A stretch of 64,000 nt of DNA. Origin: Onchocerca lupi. Taxonomy: Eukaryota; Nematoda; Chromadorea; Rhabditida; Onchocercidae. The stretch lies in NCBI GenBank assembly GCA_028564675.1, contig JAOVVO010000280.1, forward strand, positions 32,014 through 96,013. Direction: 5' to 3'. This document shows, piece after piece, positions 14,101 to 26,138 of this stretch. Made by a program: the position numbers and the translations under genes. The notes below the pieces were generated by a model. The model was not told the DNA's origin. It worked only from the letters and a program-made list of their open reading frames with translations, and did not search any database. How positions within the stretch are numbered: the first letter of the stretch is position 1; each line of letters begins with the position of its first letter.

Positions 14101-15463
14101 AATTAGATTAATTTCGCCTGCATAATCATAATTAAAAAATGATGAAGGATTTACAGAATGTCTATCAAGACAATGATTTCCTCAGTCGGGATGTATCAAG
14201 TACCTTGTTTAGTCTCGTCATGATCGCTATTCTCATTCTTTCCATGTATTTGTTAATGAAACACAGAATGCAGGTTTGCAAATATCTTGACTTAATTTAC
14301 AGAACTGGAAGTTCGTTAAGATACTGTAAAATTTATCACAAAGTTTTTCGCCATTTGCGTATTTTCTAACATTCAGTAAAGCGTTTCTTCGTGTATTTGT
14401 TGTAATAGCAAGGAATTTTGCGAAAAGTATTCATTTCAGTAATACAGTTTTGCAATTTTGTAATTTTAAAATATTATAATTTTGTTTATTTATACTCTTT
14501 GAAAATTTAGAAAGAAAAATAATATGATAAGTGATCTACAGTTAGTGAATCTCCGTGAAACCATATCATTTCAAAGTACCATACAAATTTCTTTCAGTGT
14601 CTTTGAAAGATCGATTCTCATGAACTACTTATTCTCTTTCCTGATGAATATTCATTTCTTTCTGTTTCCTTTTCTTCGTTTCCCAAACCTTTCGAATTCC
14701 GAACTTCAGTCCTCTTCTGTTTCTTCTGCTTTAGGTACAAAATCGGTTTGCGACTGTTCGACGTGAAGCATTAGTCCGATCGGGCATTGAAATTACTGCA
14801 CGGCGTGGCAATGTAATAGTACCAGAAGATCCGCGGATTCTGTCATTCAGATCCGTTACATTTCCCAATGAAGGACCTCCTCCTTACATTATAAATTCTC
14901 ATAGTGGTCAGTGATACAAATAACACTGATCTTTAAAAAGTCACAAATTTTGATAGAATGTTCGTTATGCTTTGTTAGTCCGGAAGATTTTCAGGAGGGT
15001 CTTGCCAACGAGACAATCTGCCACCATTACCAACCTACGAAGATGCTACTAAATTACCGCCATTTACTAGGCAAGTTCCATCGGGTTTTCTATCTGGAAA
15101 TATCTCCATGCTTTTTTTGCTTATGAAATATGATGTTCGTATGTTGCTGATACATTATTTATAAAACGAACAATAATAAATTCCAGATCACAGGTGGAAA
15201 GAGAAACAGGTACAGGAGAGGAAGAACAGATGATTCGAAATGATGCTTTATCAAGCGAATTACAAATTAACGAAAGGGTGAGAGAAACGGATAGTAATGA
15301 TGAATTATCGATAGTATGTTCATCAACCTATCCACCGGAAGCGCGATATTTTTCGGAAACAACTACCTCAGTACCAGACAGGGTATCCGAATCCATGCTT
15401 ATTTTCACCACTGATAATAGTTCTGTGTTTAGCAAAAAATTATTAGCAAGAAAAAGTATATGA
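11186..15463 (+). CDS. Ig-like and EGF-like single-pass membrane protein, 5' end missing
   Basis: Exons: 11186-11301, 11920-12142, 12298-12459, 13009-13202, 14157-14273, 14735-14906, 14995-15070 and 15187-15463 (TGA). All junction phases agree, giving 444 residues plus a missing N-terminus (the first codon needs one base from an upstream exon). Residues about 20-107 look like an Ig-like C2 domain, with Cys26/27 after PFRII, GYPIP, an N-glycosylation NWT, and FKC at Cys82. Residues about 128-212 hold three short EGF-like repeats ending CxC-x8-C. A hydrophobic segment at about 247-264 is the membrane anchor, followed by KHRMQ. The cytoplasmic tail (about 180 residues) has PPPY (318-321) and LPTY (339-342), typical binding sites for WW domains of Nedd4-type ubiquitin ligases, then an acidic Ser/Thr-rich end. 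The architecture resembles neuregulin-type or receptor-like surface proteins, but I do not recognise the orthologue. Intron 7 appears to be GC-AG. The ectodomain role is unknown. Confidence 0.82.
11566..11626. repeat. Perfect 61-nt palindrome (30-nt arms, 1-nt centre)
   Basis: Arms 11566-11595 and 11597-11626 are exact reverse complements around a single A at 11596. The arm contains ATCTATCATTTGTTCGAGAA. It lies inside the first visible intron (11302-11919) of the Ig/EGF gene. The lack of any mismatch suggests a recent origin by templated fold-back synthesis, or a current constraint. Confidence 0.97.
15071..15186 (+). other. Probable GC-AG intron
   Basis: The exon ending at 15070 is followed by GCAAGT, a good GC-type donor. 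The acceptor is TTCCAG, ending at 15186. Using it keeps the reading frame into the last exon (AG + A = Arg). The nearest GT donor (CAA|GTTCCA) leads to a stop soon after the acceptor. GC-AG introns are a known minority class in nematodes. Confidence 0.7.
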
Positions 15464-17616
15464 AAGTTTATTAATAAGATAATCGATGCATCATATGTTT
15501 CTCCCTTCCTTCTTCCTCCAAGATTCCAGGTCATATCCAATTCTACCCTTTACTCATCCTGACCTCCTCGAGTACTCATTTTAACAGATGTTGCGGGTCC
15601 TATCTTGACTATTTATTTGCTTTTTGCTTATTTTATACTTTTTTAATTGAAAATATATGTATAGTACATTTTTATTTCTAGTCATCTGAGATAGATTTTT
15701 TTTTCTCACGAACTTTTTGACGCAAGAATTGTTAGGAATCGTACATTTCTGTTTGATTCTTTATCACTAGATTATATATGTTTCCTGCTCAGAATATTTG
15801 AGCCAGAACTTTCGGACGTAAGTATAATTTTTATACCGGTAACTCATTTTTATTATAGGTAAGATATTGCCAGGGACATCGAGATTAGAAAAGGATGAAA
15901 AATTCCATTTCAAATTGAGGTAATCAAAATGCTAATTAGGATACTTAAAGCGAAGGTTGAAAAATTGTGAAAAATAAAAAGAGCAGAGGAGTTCTGTTTC
16001 TCATTTTCCAATTTTTTTGCTCATCTGCCAGTGTAGTTTTTATTTGGATAGAGATTTTTGAGGAATTCAGAATGTTGGATATATTTGATCGGGAATTATT
16101 TCAATGATTCAATGATTTCTTCAATGCAATTCATATTAACATACAAAGAATCGCTACGTTCAATTTGTTAGCGCATTATGCACATTATTCATACAAGTTG
16201 CAATCATAACGATATCAATAAAATTTGTGAATCATAAACAATTTAAAAATCCAAAAAATCCGGAAAATTTGGTTTTGAAAATGCAATAATATTTTAAAAT
16301 CCTTATAGGAATTAAAATCTCGAAAGCGTAATTGAGTTATTTCAATTCATTTGCAATGTTTTTTTGGACGTTGATTAAATACTAATATGAGTTGTTCAAT
16401 TGATGAAACCTGAATGTGCTTAATAAATATCTTAGAATAAAATTTTAAAGATGATATGGGAAAATGCTGTTGATAGGATGACATATTGAACGTGAAAATA
16501 TGATAGATGTTTGTAAAATATATTTCGGATTTGAAGACTAGAAGGAAATGGAGAAAGATGGCCTGAGATGAATGAGCATTGCACACCTGTGATCTTATTT
16601 CATTAATATTTTTAACATCTGAGTGAAGATTCATGCAATCTTTACAGTGTCAAATTTCCTTGAAATGTCATGGATTTTTTATGCATGGAACGAAAAAACT
16701 TGAAATATCCATGAAATAAACAATCAAATAGTAAATTTTCCCTCGTTAGGGTTGAAATCTTAGCTATCACTGTTCCTATATAAATAATTCACTGCAATAT
16801 CTTGTAAGTTCAAATTTTTAACGAATGTATTTCTATCGAATAAATCATCCAGAAGAATTTTTAACATATTCATTAAAAATTTTATGTGCATGAGAAATAT
16901 CAGCCTATCTTCGAGAATCATGAAATCTGAACTTATAAAATCGTCCTTACCTTCTAATCTAATCAAATTGATTAAATGTCCTGGGCCGTTTATATATCAT
17001 GCGTCAAATTAATAAAAAGGAAAAAACTTAAGTATTAAATATAGCAATAATAAAATTTCATATTTCCTATGAATAACACCAAATGCAGCGTAAAAAAACA
17101 TCTAAACATCAAAGAAATCTTGAAATAAAGCGAGTTGAGATACAAATAAAACATCCCGACCAAACAGTGAAAGTTTTGACAAATCGCAATATTTGGATTG
17201 TTAAGATTGAGATCGATAGTATCTGAAAAGCGCTTTTTGATTTCTGTTAAAATTCACTATAATAACTAAATTATCGTGTCATTGGTCAATGTAACTTTAA
17301 AATAAGGGAGAAAAGATGCCTTTGAGAAAATTCCTGTGTTCCTGAATAGCTCAAGTAAGATGTCGTTTGCTAGATAGTGAGATAGTTTGTTTTTGATACC
17401 GTAACGAGGTACCGTGTGCTAGATGCCGAAGTAAAAAATAATTAACTGCTTATTGTATCTGAAATGCAATGAAATTAAGAAAGAGAAAATGAAAAGTAAA
17501 GAATATGACTTCTTCCTGAAAATAACATTGAATTACCATCAAAATGGCAGATGAGAAGTAATAGATAATCATTAAATTTATTGCGAATGATTTCTTTCAT
17601 TATTTTCCCTTTGAAA

Positions 17617-17618
<2 letters not shown>

Positions 17619-17654
<36 letters not shown>
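17619..17654 (+). repeat. Poly-T tract (T36)
   Basis: An uninterrupted run of 36 T in the gene desert. No gene is visible around it. Confidence 0.95.
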
Positions 17655-17662
<8 letters not shown>

Positions 17663-18531
17663 AGGATATAAATAGTTAAGTGAAGAATAGAAAATGGAAA
17701 AAGACTTGTTTCACTGGAGACACTTTGTTGAAGTACAATTATAGCTACCAATATTTGCAAAAGAGGAAAAAAGTTCGTTGTATAGAAACAGGTAGGGGTT
17801 AAAAACGGTCGATGTAAATACCTGATGCTATTTAAAGACTCTTCAACAATAGTAATAAGAATAATGGGTAACGGTGCCTTTAAAAACATCAAAATTTCAG
17901 AACAAATAAATTACATATCAAAGATAATTGTTTTATTCACACAGTAAAAATTTTTATTGTAAATCGGTATTGTTCCATAATCCATTTAAAACTTCAATAT
18001 TGAGAATCGATGATGGAGAGAAATGACTTCATAATTCTTGAAATTCAAGAATAAATAAATATCTGTTTATTTTTACTTAAAAAGGCAATTCAAAGGCAAT
18101 TTTGCAAAGATTGACAGATTTATTATGTCGAGATACATTTTCTGATTTCATTTTTGTGCCTTTCAGAGTGAAAGCAAAGAAAAATTGTCTTCTATCAAAA
18201 TAAAATCTTATTCGAAATGTTTCATTTTTCTTCTCACTTGTAATATTTAAGACATTTTATTTTTCGTTCTTATTAAATGCATAAAATATTTCAAAATTTT
18301 GAGGCTGCGATTCTTCGGCGATTTTGGAATGTTAAAAAAATTAAAAAATGTTTGAAAAGCAATGGAATATTGTCCAAGCTATGATCATTATTCCACTTCA
18401 GTCGATAGCTACTGAAGAAAATTTTTCTGTTTTAGAAACTCAATTATCATTTTTTATTTACAAAATAAGTAAACAGTGACTCGAGAAATTTTTCTGTTTT
18501 GATTGGTAGTCAAGAACACAATTTTATGGAC

Positions 18532-18551
18532 ATATATATATATATATATAT
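18532..18551. repeat. (AT)n microsatellite
   Basis: Ten AT dinucleotides in a row. No associated gene. Confidence 0.9.
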
Positions 18552-18667
18552 GAAATTTTCAACAACTTTTTTGCTCTATGATAAAAACCTGGTTTGGGTG
18601 GTTCATGAAATCCCATTTTAGAGGATATTAAAAACAGTTTTTTTGCTTTTGCCTGCACGGATTACTA

Positions 18668-18692
18668 CCCCACCACCCACCCACACACCACT
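18668..18692 (-). repeat. C-rich tract; G-quadruplex-like on the minus strand
   Basis: The plus strand reads CCCCACCACCCACCCACACA, so the minus strand has G runs of 3, 3, 2 and 4 separated by one to two bases. It stands out in very AT-rich surroundings. One run is only GG, so it is an imperfect quadruplex motif. Confidence 0.5.
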
Positions 18693-21453
18693 TTTTTATT
18701 TGCATATTTGGATTTATTTTGTCTTGCCTCAGTTCTAATCATTTGTGCATTTTAATATTAGTGGAATGCTTCAGAAATATTATCAGCTGGTGCCTTATCC
18801 TATTTCGCATGGCTCATTTCTTAATGTTGTGAAATTTAATTTTGCAATGGCCAATTCAGCAATGATTATCCCCATGATATTAATATTCTGCTTCTTTCAA
18901 AGAATTTGAATCAGTAGTGGAGCTCCAGAAGCTATACAAGATGCCATTTTGAAATAATTTATTTTTGTTTCAACGAGAAAATAACTGAAGTTTTAAGGAC
19001 ATACTATCACTGGAATAAGATAACAACATGCAATTGTTGTAACCATTGTAACATGGATATTCCTATACAGAAGTTGCATTTTATTTTCCCCTGTTTATAG
19101 CTTCCTTGAAAGCCAGTTTGAACGCATTTGCCAGACTACAACATTTCACAAAATCTATTTTATTTTCCATAGTATTTGCAAAAACTTCAGTCGACTTCCT
19201 AACAAGAAAGGCTTTTCTGATGTTTGAAAAGTTAAGTTGTGATTGCGGATAAATCAGAAGTGTGGATGCTATAAAGTGATGTTTTTAAAACAGCATATTT
19301 TCAATGTTTTGAATAAATTATGATCTGATCTTCAGTCTAAAATCAAAGCGATAATTAAGGGCCGACCTATTACTTCTAATTGAGCTAAATGCATGTTTCG
19401 AAAATGTATTATTCCAAACTGAAAAAAATTCGCTTCGAAAAAATTACCTAATTTTACCAAGTTTGAGTTGAACGATCGAATAATTTCTTATACTAAATGC
19501 TTATTTGCTCACTTGTGAACTGACTAGTTTAAATGCTAGTGGAAGCATACTACATAACTGATTTTTATTAAGTTCGCTGAAAATCACCGCTATATTTCGT
19601 TTTCTCGAAAGTTATTACTCAAATTCTGCGCGATCTTCAAACAATATTTTTCATTTCCTCGTTTAATTTGTCTTATTACTGCCAGTTAATTGAATTGTAT
19701 CCTTTCAGACAAAAATATCCACTAATAAAAACGTAACTTATACTCAAAACTAGAAAAATTTTAGTCAATAGGAATTTTAATTCACGCTCTGTTTTGCCAA
19801 AATCTTTTTTTTTTTTCCTCTCAAGTTAATAAATATCGATAAGAAGATCAGTATATTGTTTTTTCTTGAGCCATGAGTTCTGCAGCTATTCTATTACCTT
19901 TTCGAAAAGTGAGTCGCATTCAAATAAATTTGATGGACCATAAAAATTAATTTTAATAGAATACATTTTCATTTTTAATAATTTTCTGATAGAGAAAGCA
20001 AGACATAAATGGGAATTGCTGCTGTTGCTGTTGTCGCTATCGCAATTTTGTCAGAAATCATATTACTATAACTACTATTTTCACCATCACTATCATTATC
20101 AATTTTCCTATCCCTGAAAGTGCTGTTTTGCTTTGGTAATGAATCAAAAATGAAAAATGATATACTGTTTTCAAAAGTTTCATTTTTATCCCATTTCAAT
20201 TCATCCATCAAAAACTTTTGAGCTGTGTGGCAATTATCGTACTTTCACATCGACGCGCCACTCTGTCTATCCATTCCTTCGATTTTCTCTCTCCTGATTT
20301 CAGGAAATTACCCTTTGCTCTCAGTTTGACACGTTTCACTAAATCTCCTGCACATTTCTCATCAATTATATTAATTACCTATCTTAATTCTACTCTTTCT
20401 TACCTTGCTTTTTTTACTCTTCATCTTCTGCTTCCACTCTGCTTCATTTATCAATATCTGCAATCTCATCAACATAATCGTTTGTCATCTTTCTCTTCAC
20501 GGTATTATTCAGTGACTGCCTTGTTGTTTTTACCAATTCATTTATGAAACTACAAACTCATTCGATTTCCTACAGTTAGAACTTTTTCAATCAACTTAAA
20601 TGTGATCTATGGATTTTAATATATTTTTTCTCTCAGTTATTAAGATGTATGACAAATAGTTTAAATTTCAATGATTTTTTCAAGACTTTGGAACTTAGGT
20701 AAAATTTAAATTTATTTTAAAAAAACATTTCTTGAATCTTAAAGTATACTTTCAAATCTTAAAAATCATCAGTTCATTGCTTCTCTTTTAAATCCATAAT
20801 CACCAGTTTATACTGTGAAGTTTTTTTGGATATGCCAAGTTCTGAAATCCATTAACAACTGCTTAACATGTTCTCGTCATCTTTCTTTGTTATCCTTTTC
20901 TTATATTATGAGTGGCAAAGGTCATTGTATTTGCTTGCATAATGGGTCACATTGCTCGATCATAATTATCCTAACTACTTGTATGATTGATTGGCACAAC
21001 ATTCTGCTTTTAGCTGAATTTTCTGAGACAGAATATGGAATTGTTGACTTTGCTACTCGACCAACTTGTCCAATGTGTGAAAGATTTCCTGGATAAGCGC
21101 CAATATCTTTAATTAACGACTGACCTCTACATGAACGTAGCATTTCGTTGTTACCAATGCTAGTATTAAATGATTTACAAAAGTCATGTCTAAAACAAGC
21201 GCTAACGCTAAATCAGCTTTGATGTTCCTGGCTTAGCTAACTGTTAATTCTTAATCGATGTAACACTGGCAGGTAGCAGAGAAGCAAGGTGTAGTTGCAG
21301 GATCTTTTAAAAGTAATTAGAAGTTGAAGGAACTTAGACAGATATAGATTAATCGTTTTTATCGGTTCGAGAGGGCATAAAATTGAAATGATTCATTTAG
21401 TTCTTCGTTTAGTGATCGGAATGAATAGGATCAATGAAAATCTTATCGAATGT

Positions 21454-21456
<3 letters not shown>

Positions 21457-21497
<41 letters not shown>
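21457..21497 (+). repeat. Poly-T tract (T41)
   Basis: An uninterrupted run of 41 T. It generates a false lysine-rich minus-strand frame at 21393-21635. Confidence 0.95.
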
Positions 21498-21498
<1 letters not shown>

Positions 21499-24400
21499 TT
21501 CTTGTAAATAAACAATAAAAAAAATGAGAAACGATGTCCTCGTAGGAATACTGTTGGAAATGTGGTAGCTTGAATGTTGGCTATGTAAAAATAGAAATTT
21601 ATTTCAATTATTTTTTTGCAAATTAGCTTTTTCATTTTGAAAAAGAATCACTATTCGTGTAATTGTACTATTTTCATATCGCTTTAGCAATATGAAGATT
21701 AATGAAGATTTCAATCTAAGCTCATCAATTTTTTCACGAAAAATTATGCGGCACTATAGGCAAAGAAAAAGTTTTGCTACTTTTTTCAGCAAAATAATTT
21801 ATTATTTCCTAACAAAAAAAAAAATGAATTTTTCAGTTCCAGGCAAAAATGAATGGCAAATGTTAAATACTGTGCTAAACTTGTTAGGAAAGAAGACAAA
21901 TGAAACTTATTACTCCTCCTTTCTTATTTCTACTCCCTTCACGTTATTTTTTTAAGCGACCTTTTTTTCCATTTTTAAATGTTTGCTGATTCAGGAAAAC
22001 AATTACAATTCAAGGTCGTTTTGAAAAGACTTATTTGAAAACTATTTTTTGATTGTCGATATTTTCCAGATGGGTTCGAATTGTTGAATAAGTAGCAACG
22101 AAATTAATATTGATTTACTTTTTGGTATAATTCAGGGTGCGCTCTTTCGCAGTCGATAGGCATAGCTTATCCATCATTCAAATATCAATATATTTAAATA
22201 GTATTCCAGATTAGTATTGCTTCTAACATCATATCTTCGGGAATTTCTTCAAACATTAACTTTGTTTTTCTAAACTTAATTATTATTTTGATGTCTGTGT
22301 CGCATAATTCAGAATGAAGTCATTTACAAAAGTGTTACCACCTATATTTCAATTACCTTCAAAAAGAAGCTTCAAAAAAAAAGCGCCTATATAAGCGATT
22401 TGAGTAGTCAACTTTAGATATATATGGTGATGTGATATTTTTACAAGTTGATAGAACAAAATTCCAATTTATTTTTCATTAAACAAACTATTTTTTAGGG
22501 TTGCTGCCTGAAGTTAGAAGGATGAACAGAAGGGCTTCAAGTATTAAACTAGTTCTTTTGAATTATATATTGCTTAGAACTATAGATGAATCATAATATG
22601 TATTACCTGGATACAAAAATGAATTTATGACACACACTGAGCTGCCAATCGGAGATTTCATAGTTGATTTTTTTCTTTTGGAAATAACAAGGAAATAGGA
22701 CTGTCAGGTTGGAGAAGATGGAAAAATGATAAAAATTTCGAATTGCTAGAATACTATAAAGTTCCTCACTACAAAGTTAATTGAAAAATTTGAAACTTAT
22801 TGCACGTTTTATATCCTGAAGTAACTCTATTATTCTCTTGCAAACTTAAAACAAATAAAAGATTGCATTAAAGAAGTGATTCATTCTTGCAGAAATCTCA
22901 TGTCATATGCATAGCGGAATCTCACAGATTTTCATGAAAAGAGTGAATTTTTACGATGAAAAAAAATTTTTCAAACAAATGGAAAATTCGAAATGACAAT
23001 TATGCTAGTTTTGTTATTTACTTTAAGCAATACTTAATGTAATCGTTTCAACTTTATGAACAAAGGACAAATTTAAAATGAAAAATTACAAATCGATGGG
23101 GTGTATTTGAATATAAATCAGTACTGATGAATTTTCTCATTTTGCTGTTTTTTTATTGCAGTTTAGTTTAATCTAATTAGAATCCACTCTTCACTATTCT
23201 CTTTTCAGGCAAATTAGCTTAACACTGACATAATAGGAAATTTTAGAACTTCATAAACACCATTAATCAAGCGATAAATGTAAGATGAAATTCTTGACAG
23301 ACTGAAATCTTATCAGTAACGGTTATCATATTCAGAAATTTGATAGATTGTTATTTACTGAGCTTTAGTTGAACATGTCAAATAACTTTTCTTCTTTTTC
23401 CTCGTTTCATTCTTACCAGGAAATTTTAACATCCTTGATAATTTCGAAGAATATGTGACATATAATCATGATATTCTTCTATAATTTATCAGTAAAATAT
23501 ATTATTTGTCTCGATGGTGACAAATTTGCTAGCCATAAAGCTGTAACTTGAGCCTTAAAAAAAAAAAATTTGGCCAGGAATTCTCTTTGACTTGCGACAG
23601 TATTCTGCCGACATCAAAATTCGACCATCACATTTGTAATCTTTTTTTTTTTTTTTTTTGACATATTTTGTTCTTCTTATGTAGAATGATCTTCCAAAAA
23701 AAGGAAAGAAATTTTTTTTTTTTTTTTTCAGCAGTAAACGATGAATTATTTGTCTGCTGGGATGATTGTTTGTTTCCAAGTCCATGGGAAAATTTACAAC
23801 CTTATGAGTCCGAAAATATCATTTACCCAACTGTTCGGTTACATTTATAGATAGACGTAAACATTCGCCATCGTTTCACATGATGGCTCACCGAATAGTC
23901 GGGAGCAACTAAATTCTCAACCAAATGTATCCTCTTTATATGCTGCAGAACTTTGAATAAATTCCTTGTAACTCTTTTATAAGAAAATACAATAAATGGA
24001 ATAGATATTCGATATAAGGTAAATGCGAAATCAATTCCTTGTGATTTCGAAATTTAGCTTGAATAAGACAAGCTATACTTTGAGTTTTTCCTATCTCGTA
24101 AATTCACCAAGAAAATAATTTAGAAAGAAAGAAAGAATGGTTGAAATTTTTTTCAAATAGCACAGGATAATTTATTTAACTAACATCTAAAATAGATGAT
24201 TCAGATTATGTTTAGTAACTATTATAGTGATTGAAAAACCATAATTTCAATAATAATTGTGCATCTCCACCAATTACTTGCCTTCTTTCCTTATTTTTTA
24301 TCATGTTACTCAAGCACGTAGCCAATGCAACGTATTATTTATCTTCAGTCGAACTTAGCTAATTAAGATTGGATAAAAAATGAGTGTTTCGTTCCAATGT

Positions 24401-26095
24401 TTCGGAAAGCTGTCTTAAACAGATGAATAAGAAAAACAGTTCTGCGATTGCTCTCGAGTAGCTATCGTCGCATCGAAAATGTACACAAATCTTGCTTGTG
24501 ATCGACGCAACTTCATTAGAAAATTATTTTTTGCTTTTTTTTCTTTTTTTTTTTCTTCCTTTTTTTTGAAAAGTTTTGAAGTTATATAGGTTCTGTTAAT
24601 ATCGTTTGTTTCTTTATGGCCAAATTGGAATCCAACAGGATACTTTGTCATGTGTAAAACTACAATGACTAAAAGCGTGATATGATAAGAAGAAATATCA
24701 ATAGAAATTTCGTATAAGTCTATACTGAAACTATGAATTATTAGGCTTAATGGGAATTTTCAAGCAAAACATACTTATTGTTGCAAGATATCACATTATG
24801 AATAATATTTATGATTATATCTTTCTCTCCAACTTCTGCTGAACCATTGCATTATCACTGTTTGATGAGAGATGATGGATTAACTTGAGAATGATAAAGA
24901 TTTACATATTATTATTGTAGATTGGCAGTAATATTTTGTTTGAATAGAAGAAAATCTGACAACTAAGTGATGGATGAGGTCAGTGTGCAACACAACATTG
25001 TTGTACCTCCGAACATGCTCTCTTATCTTATCAGATAGTTTTCTTTAAAAAAATTAGTTTCCCAAAGAGATCCATTCGAGGTCGAACTGAATAATGCAAA
25101 ATCTGCAAAGCCTTTTTCTTCATTCTAATATACATCATTAAAGAATCATATTTTGTTTCTGCTGCATTGAAATGGATTCGTTTTTTTTTTCTTTCCTTCT
25201 TTTTTTTTTCTTTTTTTTTAAATTTAAGTTCTTTAATACTCTTCTCGATGCGATTTTGAATAGAAAAGGAAATTATTCTTCAGTTATGAGCTGTCAAAGA
25301 ATTTTAAAATATCCGAAGGATAATTCAGTACTTTCTCATCAAAATATGCTGAAACTGACTTATCCGTTTCATTATTAGTTTGATCTAGATTGAAACTAAA
25401 GGAATAACTCTGTGATCAAGAAACAGCCAGCACTTGTCTCGGTATCCTTTTCAGTGAATTTAATGGGCTGTATTCCATTGTATTCAGTAAAAATGATCTG
25501 AAGCTTGAAAGTGCAGCAAAGGTCTTTTTTTCTTAATCACTTAAAGATGATATGATAATGAACGAATGTTTTGCAGCATGTTGCTAATGTTTGGAGTAGA
25601 CCGGTCCAAAGTGAAATTTCTCGATTTAATAGTACATATATCGTTGGATTGTTCCGCAATCTTTTGATCGGTGCAGGAAGCTTGTTCTAAGGAAGATGTA
25701 CGACCTCTTTCTTACTGTTTGAGAATTATAAAATATGAACTTCAGTATTTATTCAATATTGACTTAATAATGGCTTAAGCAGACGTCTCTTCGATGTTAG
25801 ATGTAATCCTACTGGTTAGATACATCACGCATTATTATGTTTTGATAGCATGATCGAAAGTTCATGCTGATTTAAGTCTGATTACTATATATCAAAATAC
25901 CAAGCATTTTAAGAGGATTGGGAAGTTAGTTGGAGAAGAGTCTTTGAAATGCCAGCAATCCTGAGTAAGATGAATTTCTCAGAATTCAAGGCATGAATCC
26001 TTTTCCCTCACTTTTTTTCAAATTGCAACATTTGGCACGGAAGGATAGACAGACAGAAGTTAGAGCTTGCAAGAAAAGAGTATGCGAAGGAGGTA

Positions 26096-26138
26096 AATAA
26101 TATATGTCTATGTCTCAAGTAATAATATATGTCTATGT
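26096..26138 (+). repeat. 25-bp direct duplication
   Basis: An 18-bp identical segment, AATAATATATGTCTATGT, occurs at 26096 and again at 26121. The two copies form a two-unit tandem repeat at the edge of a patch of raised G+C content. Confidence 0.85.

Noticed and set aside
19975..20211. Minus-strand open frame starting MMDELKWDKNETF
   Set aside because: The composition is somewhat protein-like (acidic, Ser/Asn-rich), but I found no other exon in phase and no domain, so I did not call a gene.
20218..20547. Plus-strand open frame of 109 codons
   Set aside because: Low-complexity Ser/Leu/Phe-rich translation of a pyrimidine-rich stretch, with no splice partner and no family resemblance.
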